DNA of 58,588 bases from a virus. Below the pieces are notes generated by a model. It was not told where the DNA came from and made no database searches. It saw nothing but the letters and a program-made list of their open reading frames with translations. Below, piece by piece: positions 16,750 to 26,307 of this stretch. Within the stretch, counting starts at the first letter, position 1, and each line of letters begins with the position of its first letter. The stretch is taken from the IMG/VR virus record IMGVR_UViG_3300046167_000685, positions 1 to 58,588 of that record, one strand, 5' to 3'. The translations under genes and the position numbers were made by a program.

Positions 16750-17402
16750 TGAGCTTTACGTATGGCGAGTTAAAGACAGCAATTCAAAATTTTACAGACA
16801 ACGAAGAAACAACCTTCGTCACCAATCTGCCTGTCTTTATTCGTTCTGCCGAAGATCGAATATTTAAGTTAGTCGATCTTGAGGTGTTTCGTAGAAATGC
16901 CACAAGCACTTTAACTCAAAACGATCCTTACTTGTCTGTTCCTACAGACTATTTATCTTCTTTTTCAATGTCTGTAACAAACAGTTCTAGCAAAGAGTTT
17001 TTGCTTCAAAAAGACGTTAACTTTCTACAGACCTATAATCCCAATCCCGCTACTACGGGAACACCAAAGTATTATGCTTTTTTTGATGTAAATAACTTTA
17101 TATTATCGCCGACGCCCGACTCAAACTACGCGGTAGAGCTTCACTACTATTACCGGCCAGATAGCATTACAAAATCACCCGGAGCCGACAGTCAAACGAC
17201 TTGGCTCAGTGAAAACGCTCCAAATGCGTTGCTTTACGGTTCATTGATGGAAGCGTACATTTACATGAAGGGCGAACAAGACATGCTTCAGATGTACGAG
17301 AAACAGTTCGCCGAAGCTCTAAGTCGAATTAAGGATCTGGCGGAAGCTAGAGAAAACAGCGATGCGTATCGCAGAGGTCTGCCAGATCGGCCTCGTACAT
17401 AA
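16749..17402 (+). CDS. Head-tail adaptor / tail tubular A-like protein
   Basis: The 217-aa protein resembles gp11/gp4-type adaptors: FIRSAEDRIFKLVDLEVFRRNA near the N-terminus, a central beta part (YYAFFDVNNFILSPTP), a segment with YYYRPDSI, and a helical C-terminus with ALLYGSLMEAYIYMKGE. It would sit between portal/adaptor and tail hub. It overlaps the preceding stop. Confidence 0.72.
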   Translation: MSFTYGELKTAIQNFTDNEETTFVTNLPVFIRSAEDRIFKLVDLEVFRRNATSTLTQNDPYLSVPTDYLSSFSMSVTNSSSKEFLLQKDVNFLQTYNPNPATTGTPKYYAFFDVNNFILSPTPDSNYAVELHYYYRPDSITKSPGADSQTTWLSENAPNALLYGSLMEAYIYMKGEQDMLQMYEKQFAEALSRIKDLAEARENSDAYRRGLPDRPRT

Positions 17403-17414
17403 GGAGTAGAAGAC

Positions 17415-17843
17415 ATGGCAACGTCAAACGCAGCAACCACCTACATGGAGCATGCACTATTGCAGTTCCTGTTTAAGAACAACGCGGAGAGTTTTGCAAC
17501 TCCGGGTAACAGCATATATGTTGGCCTTGCAACCGCCGTATCTAGTATTGAGACAGGCTCTCTAACAGAGGCCACGTTTGGGTCTTACGCTAGGCAGCAG
17601 GTTCAGGCTTCCGGCTGGACAGTTCCAGCAGTGGGAACAGATACTCAGACAGCAGTAAATGCTGCGAATATTGAGTTCCCGGCGTCTACCGGCACAAACA
17701 ACACGATCACACATGCCTTTGTTGTAGACGCTGCCAGCAGCGGAAACATCTTGTTTATAGGTGCCTTGGACGCAAGTAAGACAATCGCCACTGGCGACAT
17801 CTTCCGCATCAACGCAGGCAACCTGTCGATAGAGCTAAAGTAA
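17415..17843 (+). CDS. Beta-rich tail-region protein, second of two
   Basis: A 142-aa Ala/Thr/Ser-rich protein with a helical start (YMEHALLQFLFKNN) and a long beta region. AAGGAG precedes the ATG. Similar in plan to the protein at 16327-16749. Probably virion-associated; function unknown. Confidence 0.58.
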   Translation: MATSNAATTYMEHALLQFLFKNNAESFATPGNSIYVGLATAVSSIETGSLTEATFGSYARQQVQASGWTVPAVGTDTQTAVNAANIEFPASTGTNNTITHAFVVDAASSGNILFIGALDASKTIATGDIFRINAGNLSIELK

Positions 17844-17844
17844 C

Positions 17845-18621
17845 ATGGCACTTGTTCTCAGAGATCGCGTAAAAGAAACGACCACTACCACCGGCACTGC
17901 AACGTACACGCTTGCAGGCGCTGTTTCTGGTTTTGAGACTTTCGGCAGCGTGGGCGACGGGAACACGACATATTACGCTTGTTCTGACGGCACCGACTTT
18001 GAGGTCGGCATTGGAACCTACACTGCGTCAGGCACCACACTAGCCAGAACTACGGTGCTTCAGTCGAGCAATAGCGATGCTGCTGTGAACTGGAGTTCCG
18101 GCACAAGGACGATTTTCTGCACGTTGCCAGCGGAGAAGATGTCTTTCCTTGATGCCTCTGGAAATGTGGTGGCGGCTAACGGTAGCAATTTGACAGCGCT
18201 CAATGCCAGCAACCTTGCTTCTGGCACGGTTCCAGACGCTAGGTTCCCTGCAACTCTGCCAGCGGCCAGTGGTGTAAACCTCACCGCACTGAACGCCAGC
18301 AATCTTGGCTCTGGTACAGTCCCAGATGCGCGGTTCCCAGCTACACTACCGGCGGCGAATGGTAGTAATCTGACGGCACTGAACGCCAGCAATCTTGCTA
18401 GCGGGACGGTAGCCAACGCCAGATTAGACGCACAGTTACAGGACGTAGCGGGTCTAGCTACAACAGATGGCGGGTTTATCGTGGGGGATGGATCTAACTT
18501 TGTACTTGAGAGCGGCGCAACGGCGAGAACGTCCCTTGGATTGGGTAGCGCAGCCACATCTAACACAACCGACTTTGATGCCGCAGGAGAAGCCGTGGCA
18601 CTGGCGATAGCACTGGGGTAG
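17845..18621 (+). CDS. Tail fibre protein with NLTALNASNL repeats
   Basis: The 258-aa protein has a globular N-terminal domain (about 1-100), then three near-identical blocks around NLTALNASNLASGTVPDARFPA, also visible as DNA repeats at about 18180-18420, then a short tip. Such repeats form trimeric beta shafts in fibres. First of the fibre-gene series; starts one base after the previous stop. Confidence 0.75.
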   Translation: MALVLRDRVKETTTTTGTATYTLAGAVSGFETFGSVGDGNTTYYACSDGTDFEVGIGTYTASGTTLARTTVLQSSNSDAAVNWSSGTRTIFCTLPAEKMSFLDASGNVVAANGSNLTALNASNLASGTVPDARFPATLPAASGVNLTALNASNLGSGTVPDARFPATLPAANGSNLTALNASNLASGTVANARLDAQLQDVAGLATTDGGFIVGDGSNFVLESGATARTSLGLGSAATSNTTDFDAAGEAVALAIALG

Positions 18622-18628
18622 TAGAGCA

Positions 18629-18976
18629 ATGGCTAATAATTTTAAGACCTTCACCGCTCAGAACATAGATACTAGCAGTAGCAAGGCTACGCTCTATACC
18701 TGCCCCTCTTCCACAGAAACCACGATAATCGGTCTGAACATTGCGAATATTCTGACCGTTTCTATAACGGTTACGGTTGAGCTTCACGATGGCGGTGAAA
18801 GTGGCACAACTAATCTAAGACACATTGTGAAAAACGCAATCGTGCCGGTAGGCTCGTCGCTGGTTGTTGTCGGCGGCGACCAAAAGATCGTGATGAACTC
18901 TACAGATGTTTTAAAAGTCTACGGGTCAGAAGCAAACTGCTGTGACGCGGTTCTTAGTGTGTTGGAGATTACCTGA
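18629..18976 (+). CDS. Small fibre-locus protein
   Basis: The 115-aa protein is beta-rich (TTIIGLNIANILTVSITVTVEL) and lies between two fibre genes, overlapping the next one by one base. Similar small domains occur as baseplate or fibre attachment proteins. Exact role unknown. Confidence 0.6.
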   Translation: MANNFKTFTAQNIDTSSSKATLYTCPSSTETTIIGLNIANILTVSITVTVELHDGGESGTTNLRHIVKNAIVPVGSSLVVVGGDQKIVMNSTDVLKVYGSEANCCDAVLSVLEIT

Positions 18977-20106
18977 TGGCACTTAGTAAGATTGGCACTA
19001 ATCAGCTTGATTCTACGGCAACGCCAACCTTTGCTGAGTTGGATGTTGATAACGTCAAGGTAAACGGCAACACAATCAGCAGCACAGATACGAATGGCAA
19101 CATCACGCTCGACCCTGATGGCACGGGCGATACGGTTATTGCGTCGGGCAACGTGGGCATCGGCACATCTTCGCCAAACAACCTCCTGACCTTGCAAAGT
19201 AGCGGTTCGACAAAACTAAATCTACGACACACTGCTAGCGGCGATGATTACGGCTATATATTCCGCACTACTGGTGCAACCACCAATGACTTGATTGTGG
19301 AAAGCGAAGTCAATGGCACGGCAACAGAACGTATGCGTATCGACAGCAGCGGCCAAGTAATGATTGGCACAACCACGGCTGGTGGACAGTTTACAGTTAC
19401 GGAAGGCGATGCGACTACAATAATTGACCGTGTTGGCACGAATGTCGCTGGCATCAAGACAGGCAGTGGCGATGATTTCTGCGTCGGTACTGCTGACTAC
19501 ACACAAGCAATCAGGATTAAAAATTCTACTGGTCATGTGGGGATTGGTACAACAGACCCCAGTAGTGGTCACCTCTCTGTCGAGACAGCGCAAAATGAAA
19601 ATGCGGTGTTTGTTCATAACAATGCGTCTAGTATGACCACAAGTTCAGTTCAAGTCTCATCATCAAGAAATACAACGAACGGCACATACCGACATATTCA
19701 AGCCTCTATTCATGGCGTTGCTGACAAGTTTAGGGTTTACGATAGCGGCAACGTAGAAAATTCAAACAACAGCTACGCTGGTATTTCTGACCAACGCATG
19801 AAAGAAAACATTGTAGATGCTGCATCTCAGTGGGATGACATCAAGGCACTACAAGTTCGCAAGTTTAATTTTATAGGTAGTGAATTAACTCAGATTGGTG
19901 TGGTAGCCCAAGAATTAGAAGCTGTTGGTATGGACGGGTTAATTACTGAAACCGAATGGCTTGATGTTGCGGCTAATCCTGACAACGAAGTTCGTAAGTC
20001 AGTCAAATACAGTGTGTTGTACATGAAAGCTATCAAAGCCTTGCAGGAAGCAATGACCCGCATTGAAACCCTCGAAACCAAAGTCGCAGCGCTGGAGGCT
20101 GGCTAA
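18976..20106 (+). CDS. Tail fibre with S74 self-cleaving chaperone domain
   Basis: This 376-aa fibre ends in an intramolecular chaperone (Peptidase_S74). The signature SDQRMKENI places the catalytic pair at Ser271 and Lys276, five residues apart as in endosialidase-type chaperones, and the C-terminus is a coiled coil. The chaperone trimerises the beta-helical fibre and then cuts itself off at Ser271. Upstream are repeats such as NVGIGTSSPNN and HVGIGTTDPSS, typical of beta-helical shafts. Joined to neighbours by one-base overlaps. Confidence 0.85.
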   Translation: MALSKIGTNQLDSTATPTFAELDVDNVKVNGNTISSTDTNGNITLDPDGTGDTVIASGNVGIGTSSPNNLLTLQSSGSTKLNLRHTASGDDYGYIFRTTGATTNDLIVESEVNGTATERMRIDSSGQVMIGTTTAGGQFTVTEGDATTIIDRVGTNVAGIKTGSGDDFCVGTADYTQAIRIKNSTGHVGIGTTDPSSGHLSVETAQNENAVFVHNNASSMTTSSVQVSSSRNTTNGTYRHIQASIHGVADKFRVYDSGNVENSNNSYAGISDQRMKENIVDAASQWDDIKALQVRKFNFIGSELTQIGVVAQELEAVGMDGLITETEWLDVAANPDNEVRKSVKYSVLYMKAIKALQEAMTRIETLETKVAALEAG

Positions 20107-21281
20107 TGGCATATATTGGCAAAGCGCCCAACACAGCGATAGTAAACCAGACAACGAGCCAGTCGTTTAACGGCACTGGTTCTGCGACTGCGTTTACGCT
20201 GAACAGGTCCGTCAATGTAGGCGAAGACCTAGAGGTGTTTGTCAACAACGTTCAGCAGGAACCCGGTTCAGGCAAGGCGTACACCGCATCCGGTACGACA
20301 CTGACGTTCAGTGCAGCCCCAGCTTCAGGCACCGGCAACATCTATGTCATCTACCGTGGTGAGGCGACCATTAACCCGCGCCTTGAGCATGATGCTAACG
20401 CTGCGCTGGCAGCGACGACGGGTACGTTTAGTGGCGCGTTTACATCACCCGGCATCGACGACAACGCTGATGCAACCGCCATCACGATTGATAGCAGTGA
20501 AAATGTGCTGATAGATAAAACGTCTTCAAATTATCAGACTGTTGGTCACGAGTTGCGAAATGGCGGGAGAGCATTTCACACAGCAGATGGCAGCAAAACT
20601 CTAAGTTTAAATAGATTGAGCAGCGACGGCGGGATTTTAGATTTTTACAAAGACAACAGTGAGGTGGGCACCATTGGCACTTCTGGAAGTCAATCGTACA
20701 TTCACGGTGCTGGAACAGACACTGGCCTGTATTGGGGTTCAAATAATATATACCCGTATCGGTCAACAGGGCTTAACGATAACACTATTGATTTAGGACA
20801 ATCTAGCAAACGCTTCAAAGACCTATATCTTGGCGGCAACCTGTATCTTGGCGGCACCGGCAGTGCCAATGCGCTGGATGATTACGAAGAAGGCACGTTT
20901 ACGCCACATTTTCAGATGGGGCTTACATCACCCGGATATTCCGTCCAACAAGGCACCTATGTAAAAATTGGGTCATTAGTTGTTTGTTCTATTTATTTAC
21001 GAGCCAACAGCGGCACTGAGAACGGTGACCACATCTATGTAGGGGGGTTGCCATTCACAGTTATCACTGGCGGTAGCATTGACCACCAATACGGAGCCTT
21101 TTTTACCTACAATGGTGGGTTCTGGACTTCTGATGCTAATACGCAATGGTTGGCTCTTAAAAATCAAACAAATCTTGCATTTTACAAACAAGCTGATGGT
21201 GGAGCCATTCAAGGTACCACTTCAGGCGTGGCAACTAATCTCAACGCAGATTTGAGGCTCGTTGCTGTTTACAGGTCATAA
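20106..21281 (+). CDS. Tail fibre / receptor-binding protein
   Basis: The 391-aa protein starts with an anchoring domain (MAYIGKAPN, then GTGSATAFTLNRSV and QEPGSGKAYTASG) closely related to that at 22403. In the middle is DDNADATAITIDSSENVL, found again at 21623-22381. The C-terminal part starts with NALDDYEEGTFTP, a module widespread in marine phage fibres. It is probably a mosaic receptor-binding protein. Confidence 0.72.
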   Translation: MAYIGKAPNTAIVNQTTSQSFNGTGSATAFTLNRSVNVGEDLEVFVNNVQQEPGSGKAYTASGTTLTFSAAPASGTGNIYVIYRGEATINPRLEHDANAALAATTGTFSGAFTSPGIDDNADATAITIDSSENVLIDKTSSNYQTVGHELRNGGRAFHTADGSKTLSLNRLSSDGGILDFYKDNSEVGTIGTSGSQSYIHGAGTDTGLYWGSNNIYPYRSTGLNDNTIDLGQSSKRFKDLYLGGNLYLGGTGSANALDDYEEGTFTPHFQMGLTSPGYSVQQGTYVKIGSLVVCSIYLRANSGTENGDHIYVGGLPFTVITGGSIDHQYGAFFTYNGGFWTSDANTQWLALKNQTNLAFYKQADGGAIQGTTSGVATNLNADLRLVAVYRS

Positions 21282-21333
21282 TAATAACCCCACCGGAGGT
21301 GTGGGTCGGACAGTCCAAGCATAGGAGATAAAA

Positions 21334-21612
21334 ATGGCACTGACAGAAGAAACATTAGAAGACAAGATTGAAGTGGTAGGCGATTACAAAGCCGTGCAAG
21401 TACGCACTGCAACCGTTATCAAGAAAGATGGCGTTGAGATTAGTCGCAGCTTTCATCGACATGTGTTGCATCCCAGCACAAAGGCAAGCGGCTCGTGGGC
21501 CGACACAGACATCAGCGGCGAGAGTACTGAGGTGCAAGCTATCTGCAACGCCGTGTGGTCAGACGCTGTGAAGACAGCGTATCAGGCTGCTATGGACGCA
21601 CAAGAAGTATAA
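21334..21612 (+). CDS. Small protein in the fibre locus, unknown
   Basis: A 92-aa protein with a good AGGAG site. It is not fibre-like: mixed charge, one cysteine, an Ala-rich helical C-terminus. Similar small proteins near fibres act in attachment or assembly; no motif decides. The spacer before it (21282-21333) holds a GC-rich C4/G4 inverted repeat also seen, altered, before 22403. Confidence 0.6.
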   Translation: MALTEETLEDKIEVVGDYKAVQVRTATVIKKDGVEISRSFHRHVLHPSTKASGSWADTDISGESTEVQAICNAVWSDAVKTAYQAAMDAQEV

Positions 21613-21622
21613 GGATTAGGCA

Positions 21623-22381
21623 ATGGGACTGAGTAAAATCGTAAGAGACAGTTTAAACACTGGCATTGATGATAACTCAGATGCCACCGCCATCACGATT
21701 GATTCGTCAGAAAATGTTCTTATTGGAGACGCTTCACCACAAGTTACAAGCAAGTTAACTGTTAGCGGAAATGGCAGCGCCGATACCGCAACATTTATGT
21801 ACGATGGAAGTGCTGGAACATATCTCGATATCAATACAAACACTGCCAATGGTATTATTTCTTTAGAAGCTAATGCCCGTAGCGGAAACTACCCACCTCT
21901 GACTTTCATTACAAGCGGCTCAGAACGACTACGCATCCAAGCTGGTGGCGGCATCTCCTTCAACGGCGACACGGCGGCTGCAAATGCGCTGGATGACTAT
22001 GAGGAGGGCGCGTTTACAGTAACTGTTGCTTCTGGTATTTCGGTTTCAAGCTATGACCATCAGATTGGGCATTATGTAAAAGTAGGAAGAATGGTCACTG
22101 CTTGGGTCTTTATGGAATACAACGGCAGCAGCCGCACTAGCAGTCATTTTATTATTAGCGGGTTGCCGTTTACATCATCTAATGACACCAGCAATGAAGC
22201 AACTATGGGGGGCTTTATTACATATCAGAATGGATTTTCTAACGCCTATAACATCATTCACGTTGCCAGAAATAACACCAAAGCCTTTTTCTATGAATTA
22301 GACGGCAGCGACTTAATAGGTAGTGAATTAAGTGGTGCATCTGGCGAAGTCAGATTTGTTGTTCAGTATACAGTAGCTTAA
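21623..22381 (+). CDS. Tail fibre protein with shared NALDDYEEG module
   Basis: The 252-aa protein shares two blocks with the fibre at 20106-21281: DNSDATAITIDSSENVL near residue 12, and ANALDDYEEGAFTV near 122 followed by a similar C-terminal beta domain. It lacks the anchoring N-terminal domain, so it looks like a second distal-tip version. Confidence 0.7.
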   Translation: MGLSKIVRDSLNTGIDDNSDATAITIDSSENVLIGDASPQVTSKLTVSGNGSADTATFMYDGSAGTYLDINTNTANGIISLEANARSGNYPPLTFITSGSERLRIQAGGGISFNGDTAAANALDDYEEGAFTVTVASGISVSSYDHQIGHYVKVGRMVTAWVFMEYNGSSRTSSHFIISGLPFTSSNDTSNEATMGGFITYQNGFSNAYNIIHVARNNTKAFFYELDGSDLIGSELSGASGEVRFVVQYTVA

Positions 22382-22402
22382 CCCCACCAGAGGAGGGGCA
22401 TA

Positions 22403-23137
22403 ATGGCCTACATAGGCGTAGACCCAAATATAGGTGATATCACCTTTCAGACCTTTACCGGGACAGGTAGTGCGACGGCTTTCACGTTGGCGCAAAGCGT
22501 CGTGTCTGGTGAGGCTCTGCTTGTCACCATTGGTAACGTCGTGCAAGAGCCGGGAACCAGCAAGGCGTATACGGCGCAAGGCAACACCCTGACATTCTCT
22601 GCTGCCCCTGCTAACGGCGACGTAATCACTGTGCGCTTCTTTGGCCGCGCTGTAGACCAGCCGACCAGCTACGCGATGCAGCTATTTAAGTATGTGGCTA
22701 CGAACAACCAGACGGCATTTACGGGGGCAGATGCAAATGGTGCGATACTGGCTTTTAGTGGTGACGACGTTGATGTTTACCTTAACGGGGTGCATCTGGA
22801 CAGTTCAGACTTCACAGCAAGCAACGGCAACACAATCACACTTGGCACCGGGGCCGCGACTAATGATGAGTTGGTAATACGCGCCTATCGTGCTTTCACT
22901 GTTACTGATACAGTATCCAAAGCGTCTGGCGGCACGTTCAGCGGTGAGATTACCGCACCGTCCTTTCAGACAACGAACACCTTAGTGGACACGGCGGCGT
23001 TCCGCACCAACGACAAGACGGTCAGCGAGAACACCACCATAGCCGCCACCAAGAATGCCCTTGGCATCGGTCCTCTGACGATTGCTGATGGCGTAACAAT
23101 AACGGTTGCCAGCGGTGGCAGTCTGACAATCCTGTGA
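22403..23137 (+). CDS. Tail fibre protein, paralogue of the 20106 N-terminal domain
   Basis: The 244-aa protein begins MAYIGVDPN and contains GTGSATAFTLAQSV and QEPGTSKAYTAQGNTLTFS, clearly the same domain as at the start of the 391-aa fibre. A second domain with DVYLNGVHLDSSDFTASNG follows, then a short repetitive end. GAGGAGGGG precedes the ATG. Confidence 0.7.
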   Translation: MAYIGVDPNIGDITFQTFTGTGSATAFTLAQSVVSGEALLVTIGNVVQEPGTSKAYTAQGNTLTFSAAPANGDVITVRFFGRAVDQPTSYAMQLFKYVATNNQTAFTGADANGAILAFSGDDVDVYLNGVHLDSSDFTASNGNTITLGTGAATNDELVIRAYRAFTVTDTVSKASGGTFSGEITAPSFQTTNTLVDTAAFRTNDKTVSENTTIAATKNALGIGPLTIADGVTITVASGGSLTIL

Positions 23138-23144
23138 GGCGCGT

Positions 23145-23651
23145 ATGGCTTCGATAATAAATGTAGACAAGGTACGGGCAACCGGCAGCACGACGGATGG
23201 GCTGGTTGTTGATTCTACAGGTCGTGTGACGCAACCTGCGTTACCTGCATGGAGTGCATATAATTCTACCGGGGCTTACATCAACACCAGTCCTATTGTT
23301 TTAAACTCAACGGAAGTCAATAGAGGTTCAATATACAATACCAGCACAGGTGTTGTGACCATTCCGGTAGCAGGCGTCTACTGTATCAACTGTTATCTTT
23401 ACGTAAGAGTTAACAATAGTGAAGACGGCACCCTTCGCTTACAAAAAAGCACAGATGGTGGTTCAAACTTCAGCAACGTGACATATGCGTATTGTTACAC
23501 AACAGGTGTGACGGAAATTCATGTGACAGTGACCTTGAGCCATCTTCTTGATTTGTCCGCCAACGACCAACTCCGTATAACTTTTGGCGGCTCTGGAGAT
23601 TATTACAGCGGTTCTCAAGAGAGCCGTTTCAGTGGATTTTTGTTGGGGTAA
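23145..23651 (+). CDS. Short fibre / C1q-like tip protein
   Basis: The 168-aa protein starts with a short attachment peptide (MASIINVDKVRATG) and continues with a beta-sandwich-like domain (VTIPVAGVYCINCYLYVRV) resembling C1q/TNF-like trimeric tips. It is the first of three small fibre genes in a row sharing the start pattern 'short strand, VD or VSEI, polar loop'. Confidence 0.62.
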   Translation: MASIINVDKVRATGSTTDGLVVDSTGRVTQPALPAWSAYNSTGAYINTSPIVLNSTEVNRGSIYNTSTGVVTIPVAGVYCINCYLYVRVNNSEDGTLRLQKSTDGGSNFSNVTYAYCYTTGVTEIHVTVTLSHLLDLSANDQLRITFGGSGDYYSGSQESRFSGFLLG

Positions 23652-23654
23652 GCC

Positions 23655-24143
23655 ATGAGCACACTATTCGTAGACACCATCAACGAGAAGACCAGCGGCA
23701 ACGGAGTGGCTATTCCGGGTCATGTGATTCAAGTGAAATATCGTACAATACAAAACGCGGGCATTAGCACCACTAGTACATCTTTCACAGACTGCACGAA
23801 TATTTATGTGGATATCACGCCGAAATCATCTTCAAATCTTATAGTGTGGCAATGTACGCAAACCTTTAATTTGAACGATGAAAACGGATATGCCCGATTC
23901 CGTATCGTAGATTCCAATAACAGTGACGCTACTTGGAGTAGCAACACTTACATGGCTTCAGTCGCATACTACCAACCTACAACCACTTATATAGACTACC
24001 CGATGTTCCATATTAATACCGCAGGGTCTACTAGTGGAATGCGGCTACAGTTGCAGGTTTTAATTGAAAGCGGAGGCACTTTAACCAACAACTGGTCCAC
24101 TCTAGATGCCAGATCAATTATGGCGATGGAGATTGCCCAATGA
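23655..24143 (+). CDS. Short fibre protein
   Basis: This 162-aa product begins MSTLFVDTINEKTSGNGV, with IPGHVIQVKY, a start common in marine phage short fibres, then a beta-rich domain. Paralogous in plan to both neighbours; it overlaps the next gene by four bases. Confidence 0.65.
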   Translation: MSTLFVDTINEKTSGNGVAIPGHVIQVKYRTIQNAGISTTSTSFTDCTNIYVDITPKSSSNLIVWQCTQTFNLNDENGYARFRIVDSNNSDATWSSNTYMASVAYYQPTTTYIDYPMFHINTAGSTSGMRLQLQVLIESGGTLTNNWSTLDARSIMAMEIAQ

Positions 24144-24628
24144 GCAGCATACTGAAAGTCTCCGAAATCCAAGACCCGACAGGCAAGAAAATCTTGCAAA
24201 ACACTGGCAGCATCTTACAGGTTGTTAATCACAGCTATACAACAAATACTAGTACGACGGGTGGGTATGTAGATGCTGGGGGCAGTAGCTTCACTATCAC
24301 TCCCACGAGCGCCACTAATAAAATATTAATTATAGCCGATACATCTCTACAGTTTACAGGCGGTGGAGGTGAGCGGCCAAGTGGTGCCGCCGCTATAAAT
24401 TATAACGGTAGTATCGTCGACCCATACTCAAGCGACATAGACTTTTTACACTCAGTCGTTGACCAAACTTTTTACATTCGTCAATCAAGGCAAGTCTACG
24501 TTACGGCGGGTTCAACGTCAGCAGTTACAGTCAAAATGCAAATCAAGAAGTACAATGGAACTAACGCACAGGTAAACGGCGCTTCGGGCGCGACAAGCTA
24601 TGTGACCGCGATGGAAATTTCGGCTTAA
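24140..24628 (+). CDS. Short fibre protein
   Basis: Also 162 aa, beginning MSSILKVSEIQDPTGKKIL and followed by a beta domain with FTITPTSATNKILI. Third of the short fibre series; translationally coupled to the second by ATGA overlap. Confidence 0.65.
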   Translation: MSSILKVSEIQDPTGKKILQNTGSILQVVNHSYTTNTSTTGGYVDAGGSSFTITPTSATNKILIIADTSLQFTGGGGERPSGAAAINYNGSIVDPYSSDIDFLHSVVDQTFYIRQSRQVYVTAGSTSAVTVKMQIKKYNGTNAQVNGASGATSYVTAMEISA

Positions 24629-24639
24629 AGGAGCAACAG

Positions 24640-25029
24640 ATGGCAACAATAGCAGACGCAATCACAGCCCTCATCCCTGACGAACAGTGGGTGCTTCGTG
24701 GTGAGCCGACCACAGAGAACGAGTTCAACGCCATGTTCCGCCGGATAATCGGCGAGGACGACAATGGCAGCGCAGTCGAGTCCGACAACCCGCACAACTG
24801 GGGCGTATCGTGGACCACGGTATCTGCAAAGAAGGCCGAGCTTGATGCCGCCGAGCCTATGAAGCTGCTGCGCGAGGAGCGGAACCGCCGTATCGCCGAG
24901 ACAGACTGGTGGGCCTCTTCGGATCTGACCATGAGTGCGGAGCGCACGGCGTATCGTCAGACGCTGCGTGACATTACCGACAGCGCGACCAGCCTTGACG
25001 ATGTAACGTGGCCGACAAAACCGGAGTAA
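24640..25029 (+). CDS. Tail fibre assembly chaperone-like protein
   Basis: The 129-aa protein ends with RNRRIAETDWWASSDLTM, YRQTLRDITD and DVTWPTKPE, the hallmark C-terminus of the phage tail assembly chaperone family (Phage_TAC / APC type). It probably helps fold or attach the fibres encoded around it. A good AGGAG site is present. Confidence 0.75.
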   Translation: MATIADAITALIPDEQWVLRGEPTTENEFNAMFRRIIGEDDNGSAVESDNPHNWGVSWTTVSAKKAELDAAEPMKLLREERNRRIAETDWWASSDLTMSAERTAYRQTLRDITDSATSLDDVTWPTKPE

Positions 25030-25032
25030 GTG

Positions 25033-26130
25033 ATGAGTAGAGCGCGTGAATTTGCAGACCTTGCTGGTTCGGCTGATGCCGGTGGTATCACGGGCAAGAA
25101 TCTTGTCATCAACGGTTCGTTTGCTGTCTCGCAGAGGGCCACCTCAGTGACTGGTGTAACAGGAGATGGGTATCAGGCTGTTGACCGCTGGCGTACAAAC
25201 TCTGGCTCGTTAGGCACATTTACTTTATCCCAATCGACTGATGCCCCAGATGGATTTGCTACATCACATAAATATGACTGCACGACAGCAGATGCTTCCC
25301 CTGCTGCCGGTGACTTTCTGATATTTGAACAGCGTGTTGAAGCGCAAGACTTACAGCAACTTAAATATGGAACATCATCGCCGAATAAAGTTACCCTGTC
25401 TTTTTACGTTAAGTCTAACAAGACAGGTACCTACATTGCTGAATTAGCACTGCCTGATGCAAGCAACAATTCAAATAACCAGCAGTCCTACACAATCAAC
25501 TCTGCAAACACTTGGGAGCGTAAAACGCTTACATACGTTGGGAATACAACTGATGCCATAAACAATGACACTGGCGTAGGGATGAATGTTTTCTTTTGGC
25601 TGGGAGCCGGAAGCACATATTCTGGCGGAACTTTGACACAAAATACTTGGGCTAATACATCCGCAGCAAACCGTGCGGTGGGTCAGGTAAACATCGCAGA
25701 TAGCACCAGCAATGAATGGCTCATCACCGGAGTCCAGCTTGAGGTTGGCGAACAGGCCACGCCGTTTGATTACTCAGAAAGCTATGGCGAGACTTTGGCT
25801 AAATGTCAGAGGTATTATTTCAGAACGACAGGCAGCAGCACTGGATACGGAAATCTTGCTACCGTTAGCCGTATTGGCAACACCCTTTACAGGGGAGTTG
25901 TTGAGTTCCCTGTAACTATGCGGTCACGCCCCTCTTTCTCAAGTAGTGGCAGCTTTCAAACGCTAGATAGTGGATTTACTTTTTCGTCCATGAGTGGGGG
26001 TGATGGAGCAAGTTTTGATAGTCACGGCGTTCAAGTAACCATGACTTCAAATGGCTCTGCGGGTCAGTCTACGCTTTTGAGACAAGCTGCTGATGGTCAA
26101 GCTGCACTTATTTATGATGCGGAGTTGTAG
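25033..26130 (+). CDS. Tail fibre with carbohydrate-binding-like domain
   Basis: From the ATG at 25033 (GTG at 25030 is possible) a 365-aa protein is encoded. Residues about 20-240 form a beta-jelly-roll-like domain (GKNLVINGSFAVSQRATS, GVQLEVGEQATPFDY) often seen as a sugar-binding module in phage adhesins. A distinct C-terminal part follows. Likely receptor binding. Confidence 0.7.
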   Translation: MSRAREFADLAGSADAGGITGKNLVINGSFAVSQRATSVTGVTGDGYQAVDRWRTNSGSLGTFTLSQSTDAPDGFATSHKYDCTTADASPAAGDFLIFEQRVEAQDLQQLKYGTSSPNKVTLSFYVKSNKTGTYIAELALPDASNNSNNQQSYTINSANTWERKTLTYVGNTTDAINNDTGVGMNVFFWLGAGSTYSGGTLTQNTWANTSAANRAVGQVNIADSTSNEWLITGVQLEVGEQATPFDYSESYGETLAKCQRYYFRTTGSSTGYGNLATVSRIGNTLYRGVVEFPVTMRSRPSFSSSGSFQTLDSGFTFSSMSGGDGASFDSHGVQVTMTSNGSAGQSTLLRQAADGQAALIYDAEL

Positions 26131-26307
26131 ATGAATATTACATCAGCACAATATGTAACAGTTTTCGGCGGCAGTGATAACGCCTGCATCAAGGCGACTA
26201 TTGACGGCGTTGAAATGTGGGTTCCTATTGAGGCTGACAACCGCCACTACGACGAAATCATGCGACAGGTCGAGGCCGGTGACTTGACCATTGCGGACGC
26301 TGACTGA
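26131..26307 (+). CDS. Small protein between fibre genes, unknown
   Basis: An ATG directly after the previous stop opens a 58-aa acidic protein (start MNITSAQYVTVFGG, end GDLTIADAD). Its TGA overlaps the next ATG. It resembles short phage proteins beside fibres that handle attachment, but no family is assigned. Confidence 0.6.
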   Translation: MNITSAQYVTVFGGSDNACIKATIDGVEMWVPIEADNRHYDEIMRQVEAGDLTIADAD